Shown here: positions 10,220 to 22,500 of the stretch, piece by piece
Layout: every line of letters starts with the position of its first letter
Position numbering within the stretch: the first letter of the stretch is position 1
Origin: Selaginella tamariscina
Lineage: Eukaryota > Streptophyta > Lycopodiopsida > Selaginellales > Selaginellaceae
Length of the DNA stretch: 64,000 nt
Direction of reading: 5' to 3'
NCBI GenBank assembly: GCA_003024785.1
Contig: PUQB01000065.1
Coordinates: 77,501-141,500 of the forward strand
The notes under the pieces: model-generated
The model's input: the letters and a program-made list of their open reading frames with translations, nothing else
What the model was told of the DNA's origin: nothing
Database searches by the model: none
Position numbers and translations under genes: made by a program

Positions 10220-10291
10220 GAGCACTTGGTCTAGTGGTATGATTCTCGCTTAGGGTGTGAGAGGTCCTAAGTTCAATGCTTGGAGTGCCCC
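10220..10291 (+). pseudogene. tRNA-Pro(AGG)-like sequence
   Basis: The D-arm and anticodon region (TTGGTCTAGTGGTATGATTC, then TCTCGC-TTAGGGT-GTGAGA) match plant tRNA-Pro almost base for base, with anticodon AGG. The acceptor arms GAGCACT and AGTGCCC pair except at one position. The T-arm pairs poorly, so this is more likely a pseudogene or a SINE head than a working tRNA gene. Confidence 0.6.
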
Positions 10292-10343
10292 TAAACAATA
10301 ATTTCAAATTTATTGATGTACATTGCCCTTTGTTCTTATAAAC

Positions 10344-10587
10344 TAAACCCTAAACCCTAAACCCTAAACTAGGTCAATTTGTGTAATGACCTTCAATTGT
10401 ATAAGTGGATAAACACAATCTTATACTCTTTGATTTCATGAATACCTAAATAAACCATGTGATGTACATCAATAAATTTGAAATCAACTTGTGTAATAAC
10501 TTTCACTTTATACATTAAAATCAATTTGTGTCATGATCTTCAATTGTATAAAGTGGATAAACACAATCTTATACTCTTTGATTTCAT
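10344..10587. repeat. three telomeric heptamers plus a direct repeat
   Basis: About three CCCTAAA units lie at 10344-10369. They are followed by two copies of a 66-67 bp direct repeat (10374-10439 and 10521-10587), both containing GGATAAACACAATCTTATAC. A further inverted pair (about 10300-10322 and 10462-10485, AAATTTATTGATGTACAT) surrounds the first copy. Confidence 0.8.
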
Positions 10588-10927
10588 ATTTATACCTTTC
10601 CAGTTTACTTATTGTATATATGACTAACATGTATACTTATACTTCATTTAGAATTAGGGTTTATTATTCATAAATAGTTATACCTTCAGTTTAAACCTAA
10701 ATTCTTAATCCTTGCATCCTCTTTCTTCCTTGGCATGCAAAAGACTTTTGTGCTTGTGGCTGTAGTTTAGTTGTGAGAATTTCACATTGTGGCTGTGGAG
10801 ACCTGGGCAACCCTAAAACCAGTAGCCACACTCCTTCGCTTTGGTCCTTCCATGAATCTCCTTCGTGTGCCCATGGAGGAGTTGCCACTTCGCTCCCACA
10901 CTACCCTCGGAAGCACGATCGTGCCTA

Positions 10928-10998
10928 GTCGATGTAGTATAGTGGTGAGCATTTCTGCCTCTCATGCGGACAACCTGGGTTCAATCCCGACATTGGCA
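10928..10998 (+). pseudogene. tRNA-Asp-derived sequence with anticodon CTC
   Basis: The acceptor arms GTCGATG and CATTGGC pair fully, counting G-T. The D-arm GTAGTATAGTGGTGAGCAT is that of plant tRNA-Asp. The anticodon arm TCTGC-CTCTCAT-GCGGA reads CTC (Glu) instead of GTC. The T-stem has two mismatches. It could be a mutated tRNA copy or a tRNA-derived element; without a tRNA scan I would not call it functional. Confidence 0.5.
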
Positions 10999-11017
10999 TT
11001 CAACCCTAAATTGTGGC

Positions 11018-11690
11018 GTTTTGTAGCTTAGCTGGTAGCATGTGAGGTATTGGGATTGATACCCAACTTCTTTAACATCATTTTAAGCACTCAGTCAGGA
11101 CGCTGGATTGAAGTATTGGGATTGATACCCATGTGAGAGGTATTGGGATGATACCCAACTTCTCCAACATCATTTTAAGCACTCAGCTGGTAGCATGTGA
11201 GAGGTATTGGGATTGATACCCAACTTCTTCAACATCATTTTAAGCACTCAGTCGGACGCTGGATTGAAGTATTGGGATTGATACCCATGTGAGAGGTATT
11301 GGGATTGATACCCAACTTCTCCAACATCATTTTAAGCACTCAGTCAGGACACTGGATTGAAGGTTTGTAGCTTAGATGGTAGCATGTGAGAGGTATTGAG
11401 ATTGATACCCAACTTCTCCAACATCATTTTAAGCACTCAGTCAGGACGCTAGATTGAAGCGTGCAAGGGAGAGGAAGCTGGATTGAAGCGTGCAAGGTAT
11501 TGGGATTGATACCAACTTCTCCAACATCATTTTTAAGCACTCAGTCAAGACGCTGGATTGAAGGTTGTAGCTTAGATGGTAGCATGTGAGAGGTATTGGG
11601 ATTGATACCCAACTTCTCCAACATCATTTTAAGCACTCAGTCAGGACGCTAGATTGAAGCGTGCAAGGGAGAAAGCTGGATTGAAGCGTG
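11018..11690 (+). repeat. tandem array with T-arm-like core
   Basis: Repeats of roughly 65-135 bp contain TTGGGATTGATACCCAA (a 5-bp stem with a 7-base loop), then TCCAACATCATTTTAAGC and ACTCAGTC. Some copies are preceded by TAGCTTAGCTGGTAGCATGTGAG, which looks like a tRNA A-box. Unit lengths vary, so it is a decayed array. No coding is visible. Confidence 0.85.
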
Positions 11691-11694
11691 CAAG

Positions 11695-11890
11695 GAGAGG
11701 AAGTTGTCCCTCTACGAATTGAACTGTTGGGATCGATGCCCAACATCTCGTGCAAGGAGAGGAAGTTGTCCCTCTGCGAACTCAACTGTTGGGATCGATG
11801 CCCAACATCTCCCTCATGTAGAAATCGAACCACAACTGTTGGGATCGATGCCCAACATCTCCCTCTATAGAAATCAAACTCAACTGTTGT
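11695..11890 (+). repeat. second tandem array, GTTGGGATCGATGCCCAAC core
   Basis: Three copies of the palindromic core, near 11726, 11787 and 11838, are separated by related spacers containing GTCCCTCT. The core is a variant of the hairpin in the preceding array, so the two arrays probably share an origin. Confidence 0.85.
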
Positions 11891-12251
11891 CATGTTTTCT
11901 AGACTCGACCCTTTACTTTGGGGTTTGACTGTTGCCTTTACTTTGGGGTTTGACAGTTGTTACTTACCGAGCTGTGTGACGAACCCTAGATGTAGTAAGA
12001 AACATGCCCGTTTAGTGCATTTGGGTATCTAGTGATGGGGCTGGGTGTCATTAAGTATTTGCAGGAAACTCTAGGCGAAGCTAGAACTTACCTTCTAGAA
12101 ACTCTCCCTGTTTTGATGTTCCAAGTTAGGGTTCTTCGCAAAGTATAGCTTGTTAAAATAAGGGTTAGGGTGTCATAGTTTTTACTATGACTCCCCTTTA
12201 CTTTGGACGTTGACTGTTGTTACCTACTGTACTATGTTGATAAGCTCTAGA
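11888..12251 (+). mobile_element. two truncated LTR starts in tandem
   Basis: Both pieces (about 11888-12171 and 12172-12251) begin like the plus-orientation LTR (TGTCAT...CTTTACTTTGG...GACTGTTG) and end abruptly. The second ends where the chromovirus begins. Confidence 0.75.
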
Positions 12252-13199
12252 TGTCAGAGTTTTTACCTGGTGCCACAAAGGCGGCCTGCCAGGTGCCAAC
12301 CCTGAAATCCCCTCTCTGGAAACCCCACGGAATCTGGTAAAATAACCCATATTAGAACCCAAGCCCTAGGAACTCAAACCCCTAGTTGACTAAGTCAACG
12401 AACAAGACTCACCTTGTGAATCAGGATATGCTAACTAGCCAAGCTTTAGGTGTCGTTCCTAGCTTGTGTGGTTAGGCGGCCGGAGCAAGGCCTCAACCAC
12501 TAGTTTTGCGGAACATGAACTCGGGCAATGCCTTGGAGCTTGCGAGCAGGTTTTCGGACCAAGGAATCTGACTAACCCCTTAGAAGTGACGTGCCCCTAT
12601 CTCAAAGGCAAGATCCTACCAACGATAAGGTAGTCTAACCCTAGGGTGGGTTGTACCCTATCGTGTGAAAGTTTGGGCGGCACAACGGAGGGTTGCACCT
12701 TGACGACAAGCTCAGCTTGCACCGGTAGGAGGTTACGAGCTCTCTTTTGAACCTAGGAAGCCTCACTACATATACTCTACCTTATTTATGTGACGGACCC
12801 CCCCCCCCTGTTTACTAAGTGAGTAAGTGGGCTGTCACGGAAATGCCATCCCTTAGAGAAAATGGTTGTCCTAACCTAATCCTAAACCTAACCCTAGGGG
12901 GGGGTTTAGGACGTGGGTTAGGGCAACCCTAGGGGTGTCCCTAACCCTTATTTGACAAGCTATAATTTGAGAAGAACCCTAACTGGAATGTCAAAACAAG
13001 GGAGGGTTCTTTAATGGAAGTGCTAGCTTCGCCTAGAGTTTCTTACAAAATACCTAACGACCCCGGTCGGACCATCACTAGATACCAAAGTGCACTACGG
13101 GCTTGTTTCTTCTACATCTAGGGTTCATCACATAATCCAGTAGGTAAACAACAGTCAAACCCCAAAGTAAAGGGTCGAGTCATAGTAAAAACTATGACA
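12252..13199 (-). repeat. 3' LTR of the chromovirus
   Basis: In plus orientation it begins TGTCAGAGTTTTTACC and ends AACTATGACA. At 0.95 kb it is shorter than the 1.72 kb solo LTR at 7037-8758. Next to it, the purine-rich minus-strand stretch CAAAGGCGGGGAGTG (13200-13214) fits a polypurine tract. Confidence 0.9.
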
Positions 13200-13574
13200 C
13201 ACTCCCCGCCTTTGAAAATGTCAACGTCCTCGTTGACGTCTAACTCCAAGACTAGACTAGGTTAAAAATTAACTGAAAACTAACGCTAATCACTCTATGC
13301 GGAGTCAGCAAAAAGTTCACAAGTTTTATTACCCCCCTTGCATTACGCGAAGCCAAATACTTCAGAACCGTCGTTCACTGAGTGAGAACTCAGCTGCCGG
13401 AGGTACCACCTGCGACAAGAAGTCATTTGGAGACCTTTTGCACGTCTGCAAAGTCTGTCACCCGACACAGACAACAAGTTAGTTAATTTCTTTTAGTTAA
13501 CTAGAATTTATATCGGAGGCCTCTAGTTAATGTTGTCTGTCGGCCCCTAGGTTAAGAAGAAATAACTTTATTCC
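13200..13574 (-). other. 3' non-coding internal part of the chromovirus
   Basis: This is the internal sequence between the chromodomain end and the 3' LTR. It is also preserved in the element remnant at 29172-29640, which supports its belonging to the element. No gene is visible. Confidence 0.8.
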
Positions 13575-16500
13575 TTAATTAGTTTGAGACCTTGCCTCAA
13601 ACTCATTCACCAACTCCATCGCGTTTTGTAGATTCTCCAATGGTTCCCATGTCGATTCGCACGCTGGATAGCCTTTCCATTTGACGAGATACTCAAACTT
13701 ACGTTTTCGCGGTCCATAAACCTTCCTTTTGCCCAATATGGATTCGACTTCGTACTCCGTACCTTCATGAACCAGCTCAGGGGGCGGACGTAAGTTTTCA
13801 TATCTTTGCGGATGTTTCTCATCTTTGTGGAATGGCTCGAGCAAATTGACATGAAACACATTGTGTATTGTTCCCAACTCTGGAGGAAGATCCAACTCAT
13901 AAGCCACTTTCCCTACTTGCTTCACCACCTTGTATGGACCTATGTAGTGCGATAGAAACTTCCTCGAAAGAGTCGTTGGAACCTTCAGGTTTTTGGTACT
14001 CAACAATACCATATCCCCAACCTGATACTCTACATCCCGCCGATGCTTATCGTACTGCTGACGATACCTTTCCTGTGCTGCAGCCATCGCTTGACGAGCA
14101 GCTTCCCATGTTCGATACAATTGTCCCGTGAACTCTGCTACAGATGGAACTCGATTGCTATCGTCTTTCGGTAACACCATACTCTGAGGAATACCACCCT
14201 TATTCCCAGTTAACACTTCCATCGGGCTACATCCGATTGCAGTGTGTGTCGAGTTATTGTAACATATCTCAGCCATATCAAGTGTTCAGCCCAATCAAGT
14301 TGATCACCTTGAACATAGCATCTGAGATAGTCCTCGACTTGTCGGTTCACCCTCTCCGTTTGACCATCGTTTGGATGGTAAGCTGTACTAAACTTCAGCA
14401 TCGTACCAAACTGCTTAAACAATGTCCCCAAAACTTCCCGTAAACCGAGGATCCCGATCTGAGATCATGGTTTCCGGTAGTCCGCGCACTCTTATGACTT
14501 CGTGGAAGAACAACTTCGCTGCTTGAATTGCATTCACTGTCTCTACAGTTGGAATGAAATGAGCAACCTTTGAAAACCGATCGACTACCACCATGAGCGC
14601 ATTAAAACCACAAGATTTTGGCAATCCCATGATAAAGTCCAAAGTAACACTTTGAAATGGCCGCTCTGGAATCGGTATATACTGCAACTTCCCAGCTCGT
14701 TTTTGCGATCGGCTCTTTACTTGTTGACATGTGGGGCATGTCTTGACATACTTGGCAACATCATCTATCATACCCGGCCAATAGAATCCCTGTTTCAACA
14801 AAGCCAACGTCTTATGCCTTCCACCATGTCCTGCCAAAGGAACGTCGTGATGCTCTCTTAACAGCCTCTCCCTCCATGTCCCTTCTGGAACATAGAGTCT
14901 CTTTTCTTTATAATAAAGAACTCCATCTCGTACTGCAAAATGCGCCTGTTTGAGTGCATCCATTCGACTTTCTATTCCTGCTGGAATATTACCATCTCTT
15001 CGTAACTGATGAACTTGTTTCCTCTTTGCCACCAGGCTCAAAGCCTCCTTAGCAAACTTGTCCTGAGGATACGCCGTCACAAATTCATCCACCAAAGTTG
15101 ACACGGGTGCTGACATAATCGAAGATGACCCTTTCCTACTGAGTGCATCAGCTACCACATTGTCCTTTCCCGCTTTATTTGATTTCAGGCTGAAATCGTG
15201 CCAACTTCTGCTGCCATCTAGCATACTTCGGCGATAGCTTCGGCTGCGTTTCAAAATACCTTAGAGTTACACTATCTGTCCAAACCACAGTGCCATGACT
15301 TGGAAGATAATGACGCCAATACTCCAAGGAAGCAACAATAGCATACATCTCCTTTTCGTGAGTAGGCCATCGAGTTTGCGCGGCATCTAACTTCTTCGAG
15401 AAAAAGGACACTGGATGTCCTTTCTGTTGCAATACACCACCAATTGCAAAGTCGGAAGCGTCACATTCTACTTCAAAGGGATCTTCAAAGATGGGCAACT
15501 GCAAAACTGGCTCAGAAGAGATAGCCTCTTTGAGTTTGACGAACGCACGTTGGCACTCTGGAGTCCAATGCCATGGAATGTTTTTCGTAAGATCTGTCAA
15601 TGGGGCCGCTATTTCCGAGTAACCCTTTATGAATCTTCGGTAATACCCTGTCAGACCAAGAAATGATCTAACTTCATGCACATCTTTTAAAGTCATCCAC
15701 TCAGTAATAGCTTGAATTTTCTTTGGGTCCATGGCAACCTCCCCACCTGAGATCAAGTGTCCCAAGAAATCTATCTTGGTTTGACCAAATGCGCACTTGC
15801 TTTCTTTAGCATACAACTGGTTCTCTCTCAACCTCTGAAACACTTTTTCTAAGTGTTCCACATGTTCCTCAATTGTCGAACTGAAAATCAGAATGTCATC
15901 AATATACACCACTACGAACTCGTCTAGATAGTCTCTAAACACATCATCCATCATTGTGCAAAAAGTTGCTGGAGCATTGCACAACCCGAATGGAAGACTA
16001 GAAACTCAAATGATCCATAACGCGTTCGAAAAGCGGTCTTCTCAATGTCATTCTCTGCTACCCGAATCTGATGGTACCCCGATCTCAAGTCTATTCTTGA
16101 AAAATACTTTGCTTTCGATAGCCTATCAAATAAGTCGTCCACTCGTGGAAGAGGATACTTTTTTGATAGTTATCGCGTTCACGCTCGATAGTCCACACAC
16201 ATTCGCATCGTACCATCCTTTTTCATTACGAACAAGATAGGTGCACCATACGTGATCGACTAGGTCGAATGTGTCCTCGACCAATCAATTCTGTCAGCTG
16301 TCTCTTCAATTCTACTAACTCTTGAGGATTCAACCGATATGGGGCTCTTGCCGGTGGAGACGAACCTGGCAAAATCTCTATCCTGTGGTCCACAACTCGA
16401 CGTGGAGGTAACTCGGGCGGCAAGTCTTCTGGCAACACATCCTTAAACATGTTCAAGACTTCCAAAATAGGTTAGGAACAGATTCTTGACCATCTCCTAT

Positions 16501-18555
16501 TTTGACTTCACCAGTATCCAAAACCATTGCAAGAAACACACGTTCCCGATGTCTAACTGCCTTACGCAACTGAGTTAAGGTAAGGAACATAGGATTCCAA
16601 TCCTTATCAGTTAGCGTTTCCATTTTGAGCGTGGTCTTTCTAATGTCCTTCTTTATCTGCTGCAAGCGTGATTCGATTATCTCCAGAACCCCTCATTTCG
16701 ATTACATGTTTATGGAACCATTCCATACCCAAAACAAAGTCAAACCCCGTCATATTCAAGACAACTAAGTCTAGCTTAGCCTTCCAATCTTTGATTTGGA
16801 CAGGAACTGCCCTTGCTATATTATTAGTATTTTGAGAACCTTTGCCAAAATTGATCTTTATTTCACACATCTTTATTACATCCAAATTCAATCGACGAGC
16901 TAGACTAGTCGATATGAAGTTGTATGTTGCTCCAGTATCGATCATCATTCGGACTCGGTCCCCTCGTATCCTTCCTGTCAAATATAGCAAAGGGTCAGTT
17001 TTGTCTTGAATAGCGAATAAGGCAGGTTGTGTCTGGCACAACATTACCTCTTCTGACTCATCTTCCGGATCTTCAAGCGTTTCTGGTTCAGCAACTTCCT
17101 CTTCTACCATCGCCTTGAAATGTCCTGATTGTTGTGAGGGTGCCTGACACTCTTTAGCAAAATGACCAGGCTTGTTACAATTATAACATTTCACAACCCC
17201 GCCTGCGGAACGCGGGGGAGCAGACTTTGGAGCCGATCCTTTGGCCTGCTGAGGAGGTGGTAACGCCAATGGTTTCCGAAATCCGGTGGGTCTTGATGTG
17301 TCCGAAAACTTGGAACTGCCGACAAAGGGACTTGCACTTCGAATTGATGGCGATTGATCTGGTCGCCTATCAAACCTTCTGAACCCAGACTTTGGAGGAA
17401 ACTCCTTGGTTTAGGTTTTGCTTCCTCCCCTTTGTACAAGTCTTCTAACGACATGCCATAAGCAACCTTTTGAGCTGCCTCTTGACATTCCCGATAGCTT
17501 GTTGGCTTGTACCTTAAGATTTCTCTTCGCGTCTTCTCATTCAAGCTAGCCATGAAGCAACTTCGAGCTTCATCATCGCTCATATTTGGCACCAATCGCC
17601 GTACACTTTCGAATCGATAAACGTGGTCCATAGGACTTCCCCGAACTCCCTGTTGACAAAGTGCCAGGTCAGCACGCAATCGCAAACCGAGATCATCCGG
17701 CATATACTGCTTTTTGATCTCCTTTTTCATGTGCTTCCAGCTGTTTCGGTATCCACGTTCACCTTCAACAATTCGCCACCAAGTCTTAGCTTCTTCTTTA
17801 AGAAACTGCTTGGCACATGCAACCTTTTCTGTCTTTCTCACGGAAGCAGCCTCGAAATAGCTTTCCATATCATACAACCAGTCATCCAAAACCTTGTAAT
17901 CCTTTGAACCCATGAAATTCGAAGGCTTTACCGGTTTGAATTTACTGGGACCTCCACCACCTACTTCCGTCGAAGAATCTGATTCAGAGGAACCTGACTC
18001 TGAGTCATGCTTCTTCTTCTTTTTCCGTGTGTCTGGTTGCGGAACATCTGGCACTGCGTATTCGTTGGAATCCGAACGGCAACATTATCGATTCGGTCGT
18101 TTCAACCCAAACATCCCCTCGAAGTTCGTTTAGGGCATCCATCATTATTTCTCGCCAACCAGGTCGTTGCCTAACCTAGGGGGTCGACCTGGATCAGCCT
18201 CATCCATCTCCTCATTTTGAGCCTCTGCGACAGCCCTCTCTGCCTCAGGCTCTGGTTGCTTTCTTGCTCATCGTATTGAACCCTAGTTTTCAACACAAGT
18301 TGGAAACACCCTGCACAAGTTGTACACCACACACACACATCAGCTTAAACCAGCATGAGACTTTCGGTCATACCTAGAATCTCACGCCAACTCACTGAGC
18401 AAGTGTTCTCCGAAGTTTTCACAACTCACAAGATCAAACTCTCTGCGCAGAATAAAGACATGTCAACCGAAAGCAATAGAGTATATCAAGAATTTAGAGT
18501 TATCTAAACATTGAAACCCTACGACTTAAGGCAGTCCTACTAACGCAGAGAACTC

Positions 18556-18567
18556 GCTCTGATACCA
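18556..18567 (-). other. primer-binding site, initiator tRNA-Met
   Basis: The minus strand reads TGGTATCAGAGC, the classic plant LTR-retrotransposon primer site complementary to the 3' end of initiator tRNA-Met. It lies two bases inside the 5' LTR. Confidence 0.92.
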
Positions 18568-18569
18568 AT

Positions 18570-19445
18570 TTTCAGAGTTTTTACTTGGTGCCACAAAGGC
18601 GGCTTGCCAGGGTGCCAACCCTGGAATCCCCTCTCTGGAAACCCCACGGAATCTAGTAAAATAACCCATATTAGGAACCCAAGCCTTAGGAACTCAAACC
18701 CCTAACTGACTAAGTCCACGAATGAGACTCACCTTGTGAATCAGGATACAACGAACTAGCCGAGCCTTAGGTGTTGTTCTAGTGTGGCATGGTTGAGGCG
18801 GCGGAGGCAAGGCCTCAACCACTAGTTTTGCGGAACATGAACTCGGGCAATGCCTTGGAGCTTGCGAGCAGGTTTTCGAACCAAGGAATCTGACTAACCC
18901 CTTAGAGTGACGTGCCCCTATCTCAAAGGCAAGATCCTGCCAACGATAAGGATAGTCTAACCCTAGGTGGGTTGTACCCCTGTCGTGTGGAGTTTGGGCA
19001 GCACAACAGAGGGTTGCACCTTGACGACACAAGCTTAGCTTGCACCGGTAGCAGGAGTTAAACGAGCTCTCTTTTGAACCTAGGAAGCCTCACTACATAT
19101 ACTCTACCTTAACGAAGCCCTCTTTTGAACCTAGGAAGCCTCACTACATATACTTTACCTTAAGCCTCACTACATATACTTTACCTTATTTATGTGACGG
19201 ACCCCCCCCTGTTTACCTAAGTGAGTAAGTGGGGTTTAGGTTTAGGGTTTAGGGTCACTTACACTATAACTTACCTTATTTATGTGACGGACCCCCCCCC
19301 TGTTTACCTAAGTGAGTAAGTGGGCTGGTTTAGGGTTTAGGGTTTAGGGTCACTACATATACTCTACCTTATTTATGTGACGGACCCCCCCCTGTTTACC
19401 TAAGTGAGTAAGTGGGCTGGTTTAGGGTTTAGGGTTTTGTGAAGC
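18570..19445 (-). repeat. 5' LTR of the chromovirus, running into the gap
   Basis: It parallels the 3' LTR from its first bases (CAGAGTTTTTACTTGGTGCC). From about 19080 it changes into local tandem copies, and it then reaches the run of N, so the outer end of the element is not seen. Confidence 0.85.
19085..19443. repeat. minisatellite of LTR and telomere-like pieces
   Basis: Units contain ACATATACTCTACCTTATTT, GTGACGGA with a C tract, TAAGTGAGTAAGTGGG, then two to three TTTAGGG heptamers. Three fuller copies start near 19142, 19253 and 19350, after two short partial ones. The array ends at the assembly gap. Confidence 0.85.
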
Positions 19446-19549
19446 NNNNNNNNNNNNNNNNNNNNNNNNNNNNNNNNNNNNNNNNNNNNNNNNNNNNNNN
19501 NNNNNNNNNNNNNNNNNNNNNNNNNNNNNNNNNNNNNNNNNNNNNNNNN
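19446..19549. other. assembly gap (104 N)
   Basis: A run of 104 N bases. LTR orientation flips across it (minus before, plus after), so the junction of two elements is hidden here. Confidence 1.
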
Positions 19550-22500
19550 ACTATGACAATGGGCTTGTCACTGAGGGCTGGATACTTTAGCAAACATACA
19601 TGCTTGTGCTTGCACTAGGGTGCTAAGCCTTGGGCATCCGCTCAAAGGAGGTTAGGTCTCATAACTAGGTGTGCTTAGCACACTTGGCTAGGGAGTGTTC
19701 TCCTTGAAATTCAAGGGTTGAACAACCTAAACATGTTAACATGAGCCCTTTCGTGAGGCACTCGCAAGGTCATGTGCTTAGGGTTATCCCAACCTAGCTT
19801 TAGGGAGTTTGCTTAGCAAAACACTCGTGTCCGCCTACGGCGCACACTCGTGTCCTCACTAAGTACTAGCCCTAGGTCTAGGGTTAACTTGGCCACTCAA
19901 CCCTTAGGGTTAGTCGTGGTTCAGGGTACCCCTTGTCGCCCTAAAGGGGTTGTACTCCCGGATGAGGTGATTCCTCAAGGGGTAAGTGACGATGCCTTAG
20001 CTCTGTCCAGGGGATGTGTGGAACACACGTCTCCTTGATGGGGTTAGGGCATGAGCCTGTCTAGTCTTCTAAGGCAAGACCCTAAGTCACTAGGTTATCC
20101 CTCAAGGGTTCTGGGGCAGACATTCTAGGGAACTTAGGCTAAACCCTAAGTCTCCTGTCCACTTGGGCATTAGAGTCTAACCCTAGGGTCGTTGGGGTTG
20201 TTCTGTGAAACTTAGCGTTGCTCACACAGGATGATGACGCCAAATGGTCACTTGGCACCACATGTTACCACGTGTTGGCCCTTTGGGTTAAAACTCTAAC
20301 ATTTTACTTTGGAGGTTGATTGTTGTTACCTATTGTACTAGTTATAAGCCCTAAGTGTAGAAGAAATAGGCTTGCTTAATGCACTTGGGTATCTAGTGAT
20401 GTTTGGCTGAGTGTCATTAGGTATTTACAAGAAACTCTAAGCAAAGCTAGCACTTCCATCTAAAACTCTTACCCTAGTTTTCCGTGTCTTGGTTAAGTTT
20501 TAGGTTGTTTCGGTGAGTTCAACATGTTACCCTTAGAGTTGACCTAACCCTAGAGTTGCCCTAACCCCAATGCTCTAAACCCCTTAGGTTAGGGTTTAGG
20601 GGTTAATGGGTCATTAATTAACTCACTAAGTATATTCCCTCTAGGAATGAGATTCCGTGCCAGCCCACTTATGTAAACAGGAAAACAACCAGGGGGGGGG
20701 GGCTTTATCACATAAATAAGGTAGAGTATGTAGGAGTGAGGGTTCATGGGTTCATGACTGAGCTCGTTACTCTTCTCTGGTGCAGCTCTAGCTTGTGTCG
20801 TCAAGGCACAACCCTCTATTGTGCCGCCCTAACTTTCAAATGACAGGGGTGGCGAATCCATATTTGGGAGGTCTTGTCAGAATGCATGTTCCAAGAGGCA
20901 AAGGTTGAGTCTTGTCTCCAGCCTCCTCCTCCATGTCAAGCTAGGTGTAGCACTCACGGCCAAGAAAGGCACATCCGTGTCCTTGTCCAACTGTGGGTGT
21001 GGGATCTAGTTTGATAGGTTCACGTTACCTAGTTCCTAGGGTTCACTGAGGGGTTCTAGAGTTGGCATTTAGGAGTCACATTTGTGGCACTTGGTGTAAC
21101 TCTTGAATCTAAGGGCTATGGCATGATAGCCCACATCGTGGAAGGTAGTGTCACATGAAGATGTGACACTGGGCTAGACGTCACGTGATACAATGCCCGA
21201 GGCATGCCCTTTGGGGTTGTGTCTTGGGTTTGTCACCAAGGAATTGGATACTCTAGCAAACATGCATGCTTGTGCTTGCACTAAGGTGCTAAGCCTTGGG
21301 CATTTGCTCAAGGGAGGTTAGGTCTCGTAACTAGGCACATTTGGCTAGGGGAGTGTTCTCCTTGGAATCCAAGGGTTGAACAACTTAAGCTTGTTAGCAA
21401 GAGCCCCTTCGTGAGGCACTTGCATAGGGAGTTTGCTTAGTAGAACACTTTTGTCTGCCTACGGCGCACGCTCGTGTCCTCACTAAGTACTAGCCCTAGG
21501 TCTAGGGTATGACTTAGCCACTCAAAACCCTTAGGGGTTAGCTGTGGTTCAGGTACCCCTTGTTGCCCTAAAGGGGTTGTACTCCTAGATGAGGGTGATT
21601 CCTCAAGGGTAAATGATGATGCCTTAGCTCTGTTACAGGGGTATGTCTAAGGCACATCTCCTTGATGAGGTTAGGGCATGAGCCTATCTAGGTCTACTGG
21701 GACAAGATCTTAAAAGTCTACTCAGGTTATCCTTTAGGGTTCAGGGGATGGTCATTCTAGGGGACTTGGGGTAAGACTTTAAATTTTCTGCCTAATTGGG
21801 CCTTTGAGTCAGACTCTTTGCCACGTGTTAGCCCTTCGGGTTAAAAACTCTGACAGCGAATCCGTGCCTGAGAAGTCTTGTCGGATTGCATGTTCCAAGG
21901 GTCAGATTTTGAGGCATGTCCAGCCTCTTCCTCCACGTCAAGTTAAGTGTAACACAATTAAGTAAGGCATATCCATGTCTTTGTTCAATTGGCATTTAAG
22001 AGCCATGTTTGTGGCATTTGGTTTAACTCTTGAATCTAAGGGCTATGGCATAATAACCCACATCATGGAAGACAATGTCACATGAAGATGTGACACTAGG
22101 CTAGATGGCACATGGTGAGATATTTTCTAGGGGGTTGTTTCATGGGCTCAACACTAAGAGGTTGGATACTCTAGCAAACATGGCATGCTTGTGCTCACAT
22201 TAGAGTGTTAAACCTTGGGTATTGACTCAAGTGGGGTTAGGTCTCGTAATTGGGTGTGCTAATGGCACACTTGGCTAGGGGTTGTACTCCTTGGGATATA
22301 AGGTTGTACAACCTAAGCTCATTAGCAAGAGCCTCTCGTGAGGCACTCACGAGGTCATGCACTTAGGGTTATGCAAACCTAGTCTTAGGAAGTTTACTTA
22401 ATAGAACGCTCGTGTTTGCCTATGGTGCACACTCATGTCCTCATTAAGTACTAATCCTAGGTCTAAGATATGACTTAGCCACTCAAACCCTTAAGGGGTT

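Larger units (their letters stand above)
12252..19445 (-). mobile_element. chromodomain Ty3/gypsy retrotransposon (chromovirus), broken
   Basis: This is a minus-strand LTR element, nearly full length but broken; I count about eight reading-frame interruptions over gag-pol. Parts in element order: 5' LTR from 18570 upward into the assembly gap; primer site 18556-18567; gag about 18054-17300; CCHC zinc knuckle (CYNCNKPGHFAKEC) about 17190-17140; aspartic protease (DTGA) about 16930; reverse transcriptase about 16400-15500 with YIDD near 15900; RNase H about 15490-15250; integrase zinc finger (H-H-C-C) about 14860-14720 and core about 14650-14260; chromodomain about 13765-13630 (FEYLVKWKGYP...STWEP); 3' LTR 12252-13199. 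The chromodomain after integrase places it among chromoviruses, which use the domain to target chromatin. The subfamily (Tekay, Reina, Galadriel, Tcn1-like) is not determined. Confidence 0.95.

Noticed and set aside
9519-10370. True telomere or subtelomere end
   Set aside because: The heptamers are few and degenerate, and genes and elements continue on both sides; they are interstitial.
10220-10998. Functional tRNA-Pro and tRNA-Glu genes
   Set aside because: The T-arms pair poorly, and the second has a tRNA-Asp body with a different anticodon; they are better described as tRNA-like or pseudogenes.
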